Shown: positions 21,155 through 29,199 of the stretch, piece after piece
Numbering within the stretch: the stretch's first letter is position 1
How the letters are laid out: each line of letters opens with the position of its first letter
Assembly (NCBI GenBank): GCA_025800435.1
Contig: JAOXRV010000755.1
Location: 1-29,564 of the forward strand
DNA: 29,564 nucleotides
Direction: 5' to 3'
Source of the DNA: Cellvibrionaceae bacterium
GTDB taxonomy: Bacteria; Pseudomonadota; Gammaproteobacteria; Pseudomonadales; Cellvibrionaceae
Made by a program: the position numbers and the translations under genes
Notes under the pieces: generated by a model
The model's input: the letters and a program-made list of their open reading frames with translations, nothing else
The model's database searches: none
What the model was told of the DNA's origin: nothing

Positions 21155-22402
21155 GTGATTAAAGACACCTCCGCCCAAGACCGCAATGTCGAACGCCGAC
21201 GCCGTCTTTCCCCTAAATTACTGTGGCTGCTGCCACCCCTATTGTTACTGCTGGCCACGGCCAGCTTGCTCGGCGGTGGCGCCTCGGCTTCGCTTGAGCG
21301 AGAATCCCTGCGCACGGCCACGCTCAGTCGGGGTGTATTTGAGCGGGTGGTCAATGCCAGCGGCCGGGTGGTGGCCACCAACTCACCGGCTTTATACGCG
21401 GCCGCCAGTGGCCGGGTGCAGTTTGTTAAAAAACCCGGTGAGCAGGTTTTAGCCAATGAGGTGATCGGCCATATTTACAGCCCGGCGCTTGCCAACCAGT
21501 TGCAGCAGGCCCGCAACCGCCTGCAAAGTGCCAAGTTAGAGCTGCGGCGAATGGGTCTGGAACTAAAGCAGCGCAAGTTGGCGCTTAAAAAACAACTGGA
21601 TTTAGCTCGGGTGCAGCACACTGCCGCCAAGCGTGAACGCAAACGCGCTGCCTCTTCATTTAAAATTAAAGTAATCTCAGAATACGATTACGAAAAAGCC
21701 CGTGATGAACTGACCAAGGCCGAGTTAGATTTAGAAAACGCCAAAGCCGAAGTAGCGATTAAATCTGAGATGATTGATTTTGAACTGCAAAGCTATCAAG
21801 TCAATGTGGATCAGCAGCAGCTAGTGGTGGATGAGCTGGCGCGCCGCTTTGCTCAGCTAACCCTGCACTCGCCGGTGACGGGCGTAATCGGCAACTGGTT
21901 GGCCGATCAAGATAGCCAGGTGGCCACCGATCAGTCGTTATTGACCGTGGTCGATCTCAGCGCCTACGAAGGCGAGCTGGATATTTCCCAGACCTTTGCC
22001 GATGAATTGGCCCCGGGCATGGCGGTCACTTTATCGTTAGCGGGTCAGCGCTATCCCGCCCAACTGCGTTCAGTCTCACCCGAGGTGCAAGACAACCAGG
22101 TCAAAGCAAGAGTAGTCTTTAGCCAGAACGATATTGCTGGCTTGCGTCAAAATCAGCATATCTCGGCCCGTATCTTATTAGAGCGCAAAGACAATGCACT
22201 GCTGTTACCCCGGGGGCCCTATTTAGAGGCTGGCGAGTTTGTGTATCGCATCGACAACGGCAGTGCCCGGCGTCAGCCGGTGCAAATTGGCGCGCGCAGT
22301 ATCGACCAAGTGGAAGTGCTGTCGGGGCTGGCCCCCGGCGATGAAGTTATAACCTCGTCAGTGGCCGAGTTCGCCCAGCACGAAATTCTATTGATTAAAT
22401 AA
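21155..22402 (+). CDS. Periplasmic adaptor (HlyD/MacA-like membrane-fusion protein)
   Basis: Encodes 415 residues from a GTG; AAGGA lies 7 bases upstream. A basic cytoplasmic head (VERRRRLSPK) precedes one membrane helix (about 22-42). A lipoyl-like half follows (ASGRVVATNSPALYAAASGRVQFVKKPGEQV), then a long alpha-hairpin coiled coil (about 112-230), then the second lipoyl half (LTLHSPVTGVIGNWLADQDSQVATDQSLLTVVDL), a beta-barrel domain and a membrane-proximal domain (VEVLSGLAPGDEVITS). Such adaptors bridge an inner-membrane ABC exporter to a TolC-type outer-membrane channel; no TolC gene is in the cluster, so a shared one is likely used. It is the first gene after the sigma-54 promoter, and the ATPase gene follows after 15 bases. 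Confidence 0.9.
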   Translation: MIKDTSAQDRNVERRRRLSPKLLWLLPPLLLLLATASLLGGGASASLERESLRTATLSRGVFERVVNASGRVVATNSPALYAAASGRVQFVKKPGEQVLANEVIGHIYSPALANQLQQARNRLQSAKLELRRMGLELKQRKLALKKQLDLARVQHTAAKRERKRAASSFKIKVISEYDYEKARDELTKAELDLENAKAEVAIKSEMIDFELQSYQVNVDQQQLVVDELARRFAQLTLHSPVTGVIGNWLADQDSQVATDQSLLTVVDLSAYEGELDISQTFADELAPGMAVTLSLAGQRYPAQLRSVSPEVQDNQVKARVVFSQNDIAGLRQNQHISARILLERKDNALLLPRGPYLEAGEFVYRIDNGSARRQPVQIGARSIDQVEVLSGLAPGDEVITSSVAEFAQHEILLIK

Positions 22403-22417
22403 AACCAGGTAAAAACT

Positions 22418-23107
22418 ATGTTGGCCATGAACAATATCAGCAAGGTGTTTAGCACCGATCTAATTGAAACCCACGCCCTCAGAGATTTTAGCCTGCGGGT
22501 AGGTGAGGGCGAATTTGTAACCGTGACTGGCCCCTCTGGCTCAGGTAAAACCACGTTTTTAAATATCGCCGGGCTGTTGGAAAATTTTAGCGGCGGCGAA
22601 TATCGGCTTGATGGTGAAGACGTACGCCAGTTGAGCGATCGCCAACGCTCGCGCCTGCGCAACCAGAAAATTGGTTTTATCTTTCAAAGCTTTAACCTGA
22701 TACCCGATTTAGACCTGTTTGATAATGTGGATGTGCCGCTGCGCTATCGGGGCTTTAGCGCCAGCGAACGGCGCCAGCGTATTGAGCACGCGCTGGAGCG
22801 GGTGGGCTTGCTGGCCCGGGCCAAGCACTTACCGGCCCAGCTATCTGGTGGCCAACAACAGCGGGTGGCCATTGCCCGAGCGCTGGCTGGTGAGCCTAAA
22901 TTTTTATTGGCCGATGAGCCCACCGGTAATCTGGATTCGCTAATGGCGCGCCAAGTGATGGAACTGCTCGAAGAAATTAATGCCGAGGGCACCACCATTG
23001 TGATGGTTACCCACGACCCAGAGCTGGCTCGCCGCGCCCAGCGCAATATTCAAATTATCGATGGTCAGGTGAGCGATATGCAATCGGATCTGGCGGCCAG
23101 TGCCTAG
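22418..23107 (+). CDS. ABC transporter ATPase (MacB/LolD type)
   Basis: Encodes 229 residues from an ATG with AGGT upstream; a second in-frame ATG lies three codons later. All motifs are intact: Walker A GPSGSGKTT (38-46), Q-loop FQSFNLIPDLDLFDNV, signature LSGGQQQRVAIARAL, Walker B FLLADEPTGNLD and the switch histidine in MVTHD. The size and the ...TALxDVSL-like start (THALRDFSL) place it with LolD and the MacB ATPase domain, the type VII ABC systems that move substrates in the periplasm by a mechanical stroke rather than through a transmembrane channel. It should pair with the two permeases that follow; the gap to the first is 8 bases. Confidence 0.95.
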   Translation: MLAMNNISKVFSTDLIETHALRDFSLRVGEGEFVTVTGPSGSGKTTFLNIAGLLENFSGGEYRLDGEDVRQLSDRQRSRLRNQKIGFIFQSFNLIPDLDLFDNVDVPLRYRGFSASERRQRIEHALERVGLLARAKHLPAQLSGGQQQRVAIARALAGEPKFLLADEPTGNLDSLMARQVMELLEEINAEGTTIVMVTHDPELARRAQRNIQIIDGQVSDMQSDLAASA

Positions 23108-23115
23108 GGGGCTTT

Positions 23116-24441
23116 ATGTTGAGTTATTATATTAAACTTGGCTGGCGCCATATCTGGCAGATGCCGCTGCTCAGTAGCTTAATTATTTTAGCCTTTGCCC
23201 TGGGTATCGGGGTATCCATGACCATGATCAGCTACTACCAGGCCATGGCTAAAAACCCTGCGCCCGGCGGCGGCAGCAATTTATACGCAGTGCAACTGGC
23301 AGCCTACGGCGACGATATGGAATCCTGGGGCGGCACCGCCGATGGCCTGCCGCGCCAAGTAACTTATATGGATGCAGAAAATCTGCGCAAGGCAGAGCTG
23401 CCCTTTGCCAGTACTCCTATCTACCAATTTATGCCCATTATGAAAAGCCAGCGCCCAGGGGTTGGGCCCAGCGGTGATTTTCGTGGCCGCTTTGTGCAGC
23501 GTGATTTTTTTAGCATGTTTGGCTTGCAATTCCTGCACGGTGGGCCCTGGGGTAAAGCGATAGACCTAGAGCCCGAGCGCCAAATAGTGATCAGCCGTGC
23601 GCTTAATGAGTGGGTATTTGGCGGCGGTAACAATGTGGATAAGACCCTGCAAATTGGTGAAGACCCCAGCCCGTTTACGGTTGTCGGTATTGTCGATAAC
23701 TGGCACCCGCAACCGGCCTATTACGATTTAACCACTGGCTCGTTTCCACGCAAAGGCCCAGAGGTGTTTTTGCCCTATGCCCTAAACCCGGTGTTGGAAG
23801 AATTTCCGATGGGGAATATTAGCGGTTGGCAGAATGCTATTTTGCAAAGCTACCAAGACCTGCTTAAGTCTGAGTTTGTGTGGCAGGTATTTTGGGTGCA
23901 GCTAAACAATGACGATGAAGTGGCCCGCTACCGAGCCTATTTAAAAGCTTATGTCCAGCAGCAGCGCCAGCTGGGCCGCTTTGCCAACCCCAACCCCCGG
24001 GGCGAGCTGCGCAATGTCAGCGAGTGGCTGGATTACAACCAAGTCATCAGCCGAGACAACCAAGTTATGGTGGGCCTGAGCTTTTTGTTTTTACTGGTGT
24101 GCCTGGTCAACACCATCGGCCTGTTGCTGGCCAAGTTTTTGCGCAAAATGAATGAAGTGGGTGTGCGCCGGGCACTGGGCGCCAGCCGCCGGCAAATATT
24201 TAGCCAGTACTTGGTCGAGGTTTTATTAATGGGCGCCCTGGGCGGCTTGCTGGGGCTGTTATTTACCTATTTGGGGCTGGGCCTAGTGCGGACATTGTAT
24301 AAAACCCAAATCGCCCAGTTGGATTTAAGCCTGGTGGCCATGACGCTGTTGTTGTCGCTAATAGCGGCCTGTGGCGCTGGCCTATTGCCGGCACTGCGCG
24401 CCGCCAACAGTAACCCCGCTGTATTTTTAAAAGCGCAATAG
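23116..24441 (+). CDS. ABC permease 1, MacB/FtsX type
   Basis: Encodes 441 residues with GGGGG as SD. An N-terminal membrane helix (about 16-38, LLSSLIILAFALGIGVSM) is followed by a large periplasmic domain (MacB_PCD) of about 270 residues. Three C-terminal helices follow: VGLSFLFLLVCLVNTIGLLLA, LMGALGGLLGLLFTYLGLGL and LVAMTLLLSLIAACGAGLLPAL. The cytoplasmic loop KMNEVGVRRALGASRRQIFSQYLVEVLL is the coupling motif of this family, contacting the ATPase. The periplasmic domain is unusually rich in Gly/Asp/Trp, with the MESWGGTADGLPRQVTYMD segment. It forms a heterodimer with the second permease, by inference from the order. The substrate is unknown; relatives export macrolides, lipoproteins or peptides. 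Confidence 0.92.
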   Translation: MLSYYIKLGWRHIWQMPLLSSLIILAFALGIGVSMTMISYYQAMAKNPAPGGGSNLYAVQLAAYGDDMESWGGTADGLPRQVTYMDAENLRKAELPFASTPIYQFMPIMKSQRPGVGPSGDFRGRFVQRDFFSMFGLQFLHGGPWGKAIDLEPERQIVISRALNEWVFGGGNNVDKTLQIGEDPSPFTVVGIVDNWHPQPAYYDLTTGSFPRKGPEVFLPYALNPVLEEFPMGNISGWQNAILQSYQDLLKSEFVWQVFWVQLNNDDEVARYRAYLKAYVQQQRQLGRFANPNPRGELRNVSEWLDYNQVISRDNQVMVGLSFLFLLVCLVNTIGLLLAKFLRKMNEVGVRRALGASRRQIFSQYLVEVLLMGALGGLLGLLFTYLGLGLVRTLYKTQIAQLDLSLVAMTLLLSLIAACGAGLLPALRAANSNPAVFLKAQ

Positions 24442-24462
24442 CAAAGCTTAGGAGAGATAATT

Positions 24463-25665
24463 ATGGCAATTGGCCCAATTTTACGCAGCTTGCTGCGCAA
24501 CCCTAGCGGGGCAATACTCATCGCCTTGCAGCTGGCGCTGACCTTGGCGATCGTCAGCAATGCGGTATTTATCATTCAACAACGCTTAGATACCATGGCT
24601 CGCAGTACTGGCCTGGTGGAAGAAGAAGTATTGACCGCCCGGGTATTTTACTTTGGCAAAAACGTCGACCGCTATGCTCAGGCCCAGCGCGATATCGCTA
24701 CCTTAGAACAGATGGCCGGGGTTAAATCGGCGGTTTACGCCAGCTCGATTCCCCTGGGCGGCTCCAATAGCACCACAGCTATCTGCTACGACTCAGGTAG
24801 CGATAGCTGCCCCCACGAGGCTTCTATTTTTCGTGGTGATATACAGTTGTTGGAAACCTTTGGTATGGAGCTGGTCAGCGGGCGTGGCTTTAAACCGCAA
24901 GAGCTGGTTAAAAGTGAAACCTTTGCGACTGTAGAATCCAGCAGTATTTTGGTCACCGAGGCTTTGGCCAAGGCCTATTTTCCCGATCAGCCAGCGGTGG
25001 GTAAGCTGTTGTACATCAATGAAAAAGTGGCAACTATTGTCGGCGTGGTTAAACAGCTGTTGCGCCCCGCCAATAGCGCCAGCGGGCCAGAGGGGGGCTT
25101 TGCGATCATTCTGCCCCATTTGCGACACTCGGCGTATTTGGCCCTGCGGGTAGAGCCTGGGGCCATGCTCGATATACAGCAAACCCTGGCGCAGACACTG
25201 CTAGCGCTTAACGATCAGCGCGTGATTAACTATATTCAACCCATGGCCAAGGTAAAGGAACACGCCTACGGCGGCGATCGGGCCATGATTGTATTGCTGT
25301 TGGGGGTAGTGGGTTTACTCGCCGTGGTCACCGCTTTAGGAATAGGCGGCCTGGTGAGCTTTGCGGTGGCCAGTCGCAAAAAGCAAATTGGCACTCGCCG
25401 CGCCCTGGGCGCCAGCCGGGGCGATATTATCCGCTATTTTATTGGCGAAAATTTATTGATCGCCACGCTGGCACTGGGCTTGGGGGCCTGCCTGGCGCTG
25501 CTGCTCAACCACTATCTTATGCAAAATTATGCCCTGGAGCGCTTGCAGCCGAGCTATATTTTCGGCACGATTTTACTGGTGCTGGCCATTAGCCAGCTGG
25601 CGACTTTACTGCCGGCCTTAAAGGCGGCCAGTGTATCGCCCGCAATCGCTACACGCACCGTCTAA
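24463..25665 (+). CDS. ABC permease 2, MacB/FtsX type
   Basis: Encodes 400 residues with AGGAG as SD, 21 bases after the first permease. It has the same plan: an N-terminal helix (about 16-37), a periplasmic domain of about 230 residues, and three helices at the C-terminus (MIVLLLGVVGLLAVVTALGIGGLVSF; LLIATLALGLGACLALLLNHYL; FGTILLVLAISQLATLLPAL). The loop RKKQIGTRRALGASRGDIIRYFIGENLL is the twin of that in permease 1. The periplasmic part contains CYDSGSDSCPHE, a pair of cysteines that could form a disulfide and is absent from the partner, so the two halves are specialised. The stop is 38 bases before the response regulator, with AAAAGGA in between. Confidence 0.92.
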   Translation: MAIGPILRSLLRNPSGAILIALQLALTLAIVSNAVFIIQQRLDTMARSTGLVEEEVLTARVFYFGKNVDRYAQAQRDIATLEQMAGVKSAVYASSIPLGGSNSTTAICYDSGSDSCPHEASIFRGDIQLLETFGMELVSGRGFKPQELVKSETFATVESSSILVTEALAKAYFPDQPAVGKLLYINEKVATIVGVVKQLLRPANSASGPEGGFAIILPHLRHSAYLALRVEPGAMLDIQQTLAQTLLALNDQRVINYIQPMAKVKEHAYGGDRAMIVLLLGVVGLLAVVTALGIGGLVSFAVASRKKQIGTRRALGASRGDIIRYFIGENLLIATLALGLGACLALLLNHYLMQNYALERLQPSYIFGTILLVLAISQLATLLPALKAASVSPAIATRTV

Positions 25666-25703
25666 TGGTTAGTGTCAACACGCCTTAAAAGGAATAATAA
25701 ACT

Positions 25704-27032
25704 GTGATTCTTATTGTGGATGACAACCCCGCCATTGGCGAGGCCTTGTCTTTACTGTTGGAGCTTAATAGCCTGCAGGCAGCGGTGGCGCACAGCCCTG
25801 CCGAAGCTTTAGCGCTTGCCGCCGAGCAGCGCCCACAGCTGGTGATCCAAGATATGAACTTCAGTGCCGAGCGCAGTTCGGGGGAAGAGGGCAGAGCCCT
25901 GTTCTACCAGCTGCGCAGCCAATGGCCCGACCTGCCCATAATTCTAATGACTGCCTTTGCCAATTTGGGCATGGCGGTAGAGCTGGTTAAGGCCGGTGCG
26001 GCAGATTACCTGAGCAAACCCTGGGATGATGCCAAGCTATTGCTCGCGGTCAACAACCTGTTGCAACTGGCCGAGCTAAGCGAGGCCGGCCCGGCCCTGC
26101 ACAACCAGCAACAGGTTGCCTGTGAGCTGAATAAGGCCGAGCTGTGCGGCACTGTTTATGCCAGCCCCAAAATGCAGCGCCTGATCGATATGGCGGTGCA
26201 GGTGGCCCCGGCCGATGTGCCGGTATTGATCAGTGGCCCCAACGGCGCCGGTAAAGAGAAAATTGCTGAGATTATTCAGGCCAACTCACGCCGGGCAGAC
26301 AAGCGCTTTATTAAAGTGAATGTGGGCGCGCTGGCAGCAGATTTAATTGAGGCAGAATTATTCGGAGCCGAGAAGGGCGCCTATACCGGAGCCGATAAAA
26401 CCCGTATCGGCCGTTTTGAAGCCGCCGATGGCGGCACACTGTTTTTGGATGAGATGGGCAATTTACCGTTGCAGGGGCAGCATAAATTATTGCGGGTTTT
26501 GCAAAGCGGTGAGTTTGAACGAGTGGGTAGTTCCGTTACCCAGAAAGTGGATGTGCGCATTATAGCGGCCACCAACGAAGATCTACCCGCAGCGATAGCC
26601 GAGGGCAAGTTTCGCCAAGACCTGTACTACCGCCTTAATGTTATTGAGCTAAAATGCCCGGCACTGGCCGAGCGCCCGGAAGATATTTTGCCCCTGGCCT
26701 TGCATTTTTTACAGACCTTGGCGCCTGGGCAAGATAAGCAACTGAGTGCCCAGGCCGCCGGGGCACTGGCCGCCTATGGCTGGCCCGGCAATGTGCGCGA
26801 GTTGTATAACCGCGTGCAGCGGGCGCTGCTGCTGTCGGGCAGTAGCCAGATAAGCGAAGCGGATTTAGACCTGCCACTGGATAATAGCGCCGCCATAATC
26901 AGCGCCACCGCGCTGAGCCTGGCCCAAATTCAGCAGGCGCTGGACAAACACGGTGGGGTGGTGGCCCGGGCGGCGCGAGAGTTGGGTATTTCGCGTCAGG
27001 CACTGTATCGGCGTTTGGCCAAGAGTGAATAA
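25704..27032 (+). CDS. NtrC-type sigma-54 response regulator
   Basis: Encodes 442 residues from a GTG; AAAAGGA lies about 10 bases upstream. The receiver has the acid pair D6-D7, phospho-acceptor D50, T83 and K105. The AAA+ domain has Walker A GPNGAGKE (178-185), the sigma-54 loop GAYTGA (225-230; the usual form is GAFTGA, and Tyr is tolerated in some relatives), Walker B TLFLDE (245-250) and an arginine-finger region FRQDLYYRLN. A Fis-type helix-turn-helix (GGVVARAARELGISRQALYRRL) ends the protein. It should bind the palindrome at 21002-21019 and switch on the exporter promoter when phosphorylated by the next gene's kinase. The TAA stop overlaps the kinase ATG by one base, indicating coupling. 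Confidence 0.94.
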   Translation: MILIVDDNPAIGEALSLLLELNSLQAAVAHSPAEALALAAEQRPQLVIQDMNFSAERSSGEEGRALFYQLRSQWPDLPIILMTAFANLGMAVELVKAGAADYLSKPWDDAKLLLAVNNLLQLAELSEAGPALHNQQQVACELNKAELCGTVYASPKMQRLIDMAVQVAPADVPVLISGPNGAGKEKIAEIIQANSRRADKRFIKVNVGALAADLIEAELFGAEKGAYTGADKTRIGRFEAADGGTLFLDEMGNLPLQGQHKLLRVLQSGEFERVGSSVTQKVDVRIIAATNEDLPAAIAEGKFRQDLYYRLNVIELKCPALAERPEDILPLALHFLQTLAPGQDKQLSAQAAGALAAYGWPGNVRELYNRVQRALLLSGSSQISEADLDLPLDNSAAIISATALSLAQIQQALDKHGGVVARAARELGISRQALYRRLAKSE

Positions 27033-28339
27033 TGTCTTTTAGCACACGACTTGTATTGACTACCCTGTTACACGGCTGCCTGATTGGCCTGGGCCTGTTG
27101 CTGGGCTTTGTGTATTACAGCGAGCACCCCTATTGGGTAATGTTAGCGGCGCCGGCCTTATTGCTGCTGGTTTTATGGAGCGCAATACGCCAGGCCCGGG
27201 CCATCAGCCGCGATATGCGCAGCTTGGAGGTGGCGCTGCTCAATATTCGTGATGCCAATTTCAGTGTATCCATGCCCCCGGCCGAGCTGCCGGAAATGGC
27301 CGGTATTGTGGCGTCCATGAACAGCAGCTTTGGCGAGCTGCGCGAGCAGCGCCAAAGCATTTACCAGCGCGAGTTATTATTGGATACGGTGATCGAGGCC
27401 TCGCCGGTGGCCATGTTACTATGCGATGGGGCCGGCCATTTAATCTTTGCCAATGCCAGTGCCAGGCGTTTAATACTGGATGGACGCAAGCACAATGGCG
27501 CCAGCTTACTGCCCCTGCTGGCCACTGTCGACCAGCCTTTGGCACAAACCTTTCGCGATATTCTCCAGCGCGGCCAGGAGACCTTTTTTAGTGTGCGCCA
27601 AGGCGGCGATAATCATAGCTATCACTACGCCAATAGCCACTTCAGTATCGACCAGCGCCAGCACCGCTTGCATCTGCTAAAAGATGTAAGCCGGCAGATC
27701 AACCGCCAAGAGGCCGATAACTGGAAGAAAACCATTAAAATTATCAGCCACGAATTGAATAATTCCCTGGCCCCCATTTCGTCGCTGGCCCACTCCTGCC
27801 AATTATTATTGGCGCGAAAAGAGTATGAGCGTTTGAGCACCGTATTGGGGCGGATCGAAACCGGGGTGCAGTCGCTACACGAGTTTATTCAACGATACGC
27901 CAGTTTTGCCCGTTTGCCACTGCCCCAACTGGAGCCACTGGACTGGCCCAGCTTTATGCAACAGCTGCACGATCACTATAAGTTTGAGCGCCTAAGCCCA
28001 GTGCCACACTGGGCGCTGCGCGCCGATGCCGGCCAGTTGCAACAGGCGCTATTAAACCTGCTTAAAAATGCACACGAGTCTGGCTCGCCGGCAACAGGTA
28101 TTAAACTGTGGGTAGAAAAGCAGGGCGATTGCACCCGTTTTACCTTAAGCGACCAGGGCAAGGGTATGGCCCCCGAGGTACTGGAAAAAGCCCTGCTGCC
28201 TTTCTACTCCACCAAGCCCCTGGGTTCCGGCATTGGCCTGGCCCTATGCCGAGAAATCGTCGAGGCCCACCACGGCCAAATTAGTTTAGATAACCGCGAG
28301 TCTGGCCTGACGGTATCGATTCTATTGCCAAATCTTTAG
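27032..28339 (+). CDS. NtrB-like sensor histidine kinase
   Basis: Encodes 435 residues. Two N-terminal membrane helices (about 10-28 and 34-51) are separated by a very short outside loop (YYSEHPYW), which leaves almost no periplasmic sensor. It therefore probably senses within the membrane or in the cell. HAMP-like and PAS regions follow (ASPVAMLLCDGAGHLIFANASARRLI). The phospho-acceptor box is IISHELNNSLAPI (H240). ATP-binding motifs are intact: N-box NLLKNAHES, G1 SDQGKGM, F-box FYSTK and G2 GSGIGL. The short loop and the adjacent exporter resemble intramembrane-sensing kinases that respond to envelope stress or to the exporter itself; this is inference from layout. It forms a pair with the preceding regulator. 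A GC palindrome (28353-28364) follows the stop without a clear T-run. Confidence 0.93.
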   Translation: MSFSTRLVLTTLLHGCLIGLGLLLGFVYYSEHPYWVMLAAPALLLLVLWSAIRQARAISRDMRSLEVALLNIRDANFSVSMPPAELPEMAGIVASMNSSFGELREQRQSIYQRELLLDTVIEASPVAMLLCDGAGHLIFANASARRLILDGRKHNGASLLPLLATVDQPLAQTFRDILQRGQETFFSVRQGGDNHSYHYANSHFSIDQRQHRLHLLKDVSRQINRQEADNWKKTIKIISHELNNSLAPISSLAHSCQLLLARKEYERLSTVLGRIETGVQSLHEFIQRYASFARLPLPQLEPLDWPSFMQQLHDHYKFERLSPVPHWALRADAGQLQQALLNLLKNAHESGSPATGIKLWVEKQGDCTRFTLSDQGKGMAPEVLEKALLPFYSTKPLGSGIGLALCREIVEAHHGQISLDNRESGLTVSILLPNL

Positions 28340-28402
28340 GTTTTGTCTGCGTAGCCGCGCGGCTTTAAGCGCAGGTTTCGGCAGCGTATATCAATAAAAG
28401 CT

Positions 28403-28452
28403 AAAATTTATTCTCATTTACATTGACAGCCTGTCCCCGTATTCGCTAGCCT
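28403..28452 (+). promoter_or_regulatory. Possible Fur-like box and sigma-70 promoter
   Basis: TTGACA (28423-28428) and TAGCCT (28447-28452) are 18 bases apart and make a plausible promoter 45 bases before the small-protein start at 28498. Just upstream, 28403-28421 (AAAATTTATTCTCATTTAC) agrees with the 19-bp Fur consensus at 12 positions, including TCATT. The match is moderate, so metal control is suggested rather than shown. Confidence 0.4.
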
Positions 28453-28497
28453 ATGGATTAGTTTTACACAGCAAGCTATAAAGGCTCAGGCCTGTTA

Positions 28498-28806
28498 GTG
28501 GAAATCACGTTGCCATTCACTTCTAAATCAGCAAAGGTATTGCGCTCGCTTACCCATTGGTCGTTGGCGGCGTTTCTGCTCGTCTCGATAGCGGCCAGTG
28601 TGCACGCCAGTGAGCATATTACCCATTACGCCGACCACAGCAGCTGTGTTTACTGCCCGCTTCTCGATGTTGTCGAAGCACCGTTACAATTGCCGCCCGA
28701 CAGCGTCTGCTATCGTCCCCATTACATCGAGCCCAGCACAGAGCTGGTGCCCCGCACCACTGCCGGGGCTAACGCTCGTGGCCCACCACAAACCCTTATT
28801 CGTTAG
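28498..28806 (+). CDS. Small Cys/His-rich periplasmic protein (zinc-chaperone-like?)
   Basis: Encodes 102 residues from a GTG with a weak SD. The signal peptide ends near FLLVSIAASVHA. The mature part begins SEHITHYADHSSCVYC, a cluster of His, Asp and a CxxC pair, then a proline-rich tail. Small exported proteins with H-x-n-D-H-x-n-CxxC upstream of zinc receptors are common in proteobacteria (often labelled zinc-uptake chaperones). Here the next gene is a ZnuD-like receptor, so a metal role is likely but not proven. The TAG stop (28804-28806) lies in the TTAG flank of the inserted repeat, and the tail (TAGANARGPPQTLIR) may have been changed by the insertion. The two genes are now 393 bases apart. 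Confidence 0.6.
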   Translation: MEITLPFTSKSAKVLRSLTHWSLAAFLLVSIAASVHASEHITHYADHSSCVYCPLLDVVEAPLQLPPDSVCYRPHYIEPSTELVPRTTAGANARGPPQTLIR

Positions 28807-29073
28807 GGCACCTCTGAATAACTCGATGACGCTCAGGCCTTGAGACAAATGCGCTAGCAAGGCGCTCGCTCGAAGGCATGCTGGGTGCACGTCCAGAGTG
28901 AGCAACGCCGCTAGCGCATTTGTCGCAAGGCCTCGCAGAGCGGGTCATAAAGCGCACATCTGCGGTGTTGCGCTGCTTGTAAAGGCGGCCGGCATTCACT
29001 GCGCAGCGCGCCTTGCAGCTATACGCTTTAGGGTGCCGCTGAGCATCATCGAGTTATTCAGAGGTGCCCCAGG
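28803..29073. repeat. 264-bp MITE-like element with about 30-bp terminal inverted repeats
   Basis: The left end (28806-28838, GGGCACCTCTGAATAACTC, then GATGACGCTCAGGC) and the right end (29037-29069, GAGCATCATC, then GAGTTATTCAGAGGTGCCC) are inverted copies. The flanking bases are TTAG on the left and CCAG on the right, in line with CTAG in the copy at 17043. Inside, 28836-28858 (…GACAAATGCGCTAGC) is the reverse complement of 28910-28932 at 22 of 23 bases, so the RNA or single strand would form a large cruciform. No transposase frame is present, so it would be moved in trans. It separates the small metal-binding-protein gene from the ZnuD-like receptor. Confidence 0.8.
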
Positions 29074-29101
29074 CCCTTAGGGCTGTACTGAATCTGATTT
29101 A

Positions 29102-29139
29102 GCCTGCCCCAAAACGGGGTCTGAGGCGTCTTTATTTTT
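29102..29139 (+). terminator. Weak terminator-like hairpin before the ZnuD-like gene
   Basis: GCC-TG-CCCC, loop AAAAC, GGGG-TCTGA-GGC, then GTCTTTATTTTT. The core stem is 4 bp with an interior loop and a further 3 bp, and the T-rich tail begins three bases later. It could end transcripts coming from the small gene and the repeat. Confidence 0.35.
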
Positions 29140-29199
29140 ACAATTTTTATCTGCGGGCAGCGCTGTTGGCCTGCCTGTAGATGGCGTTTGAGGAATATT

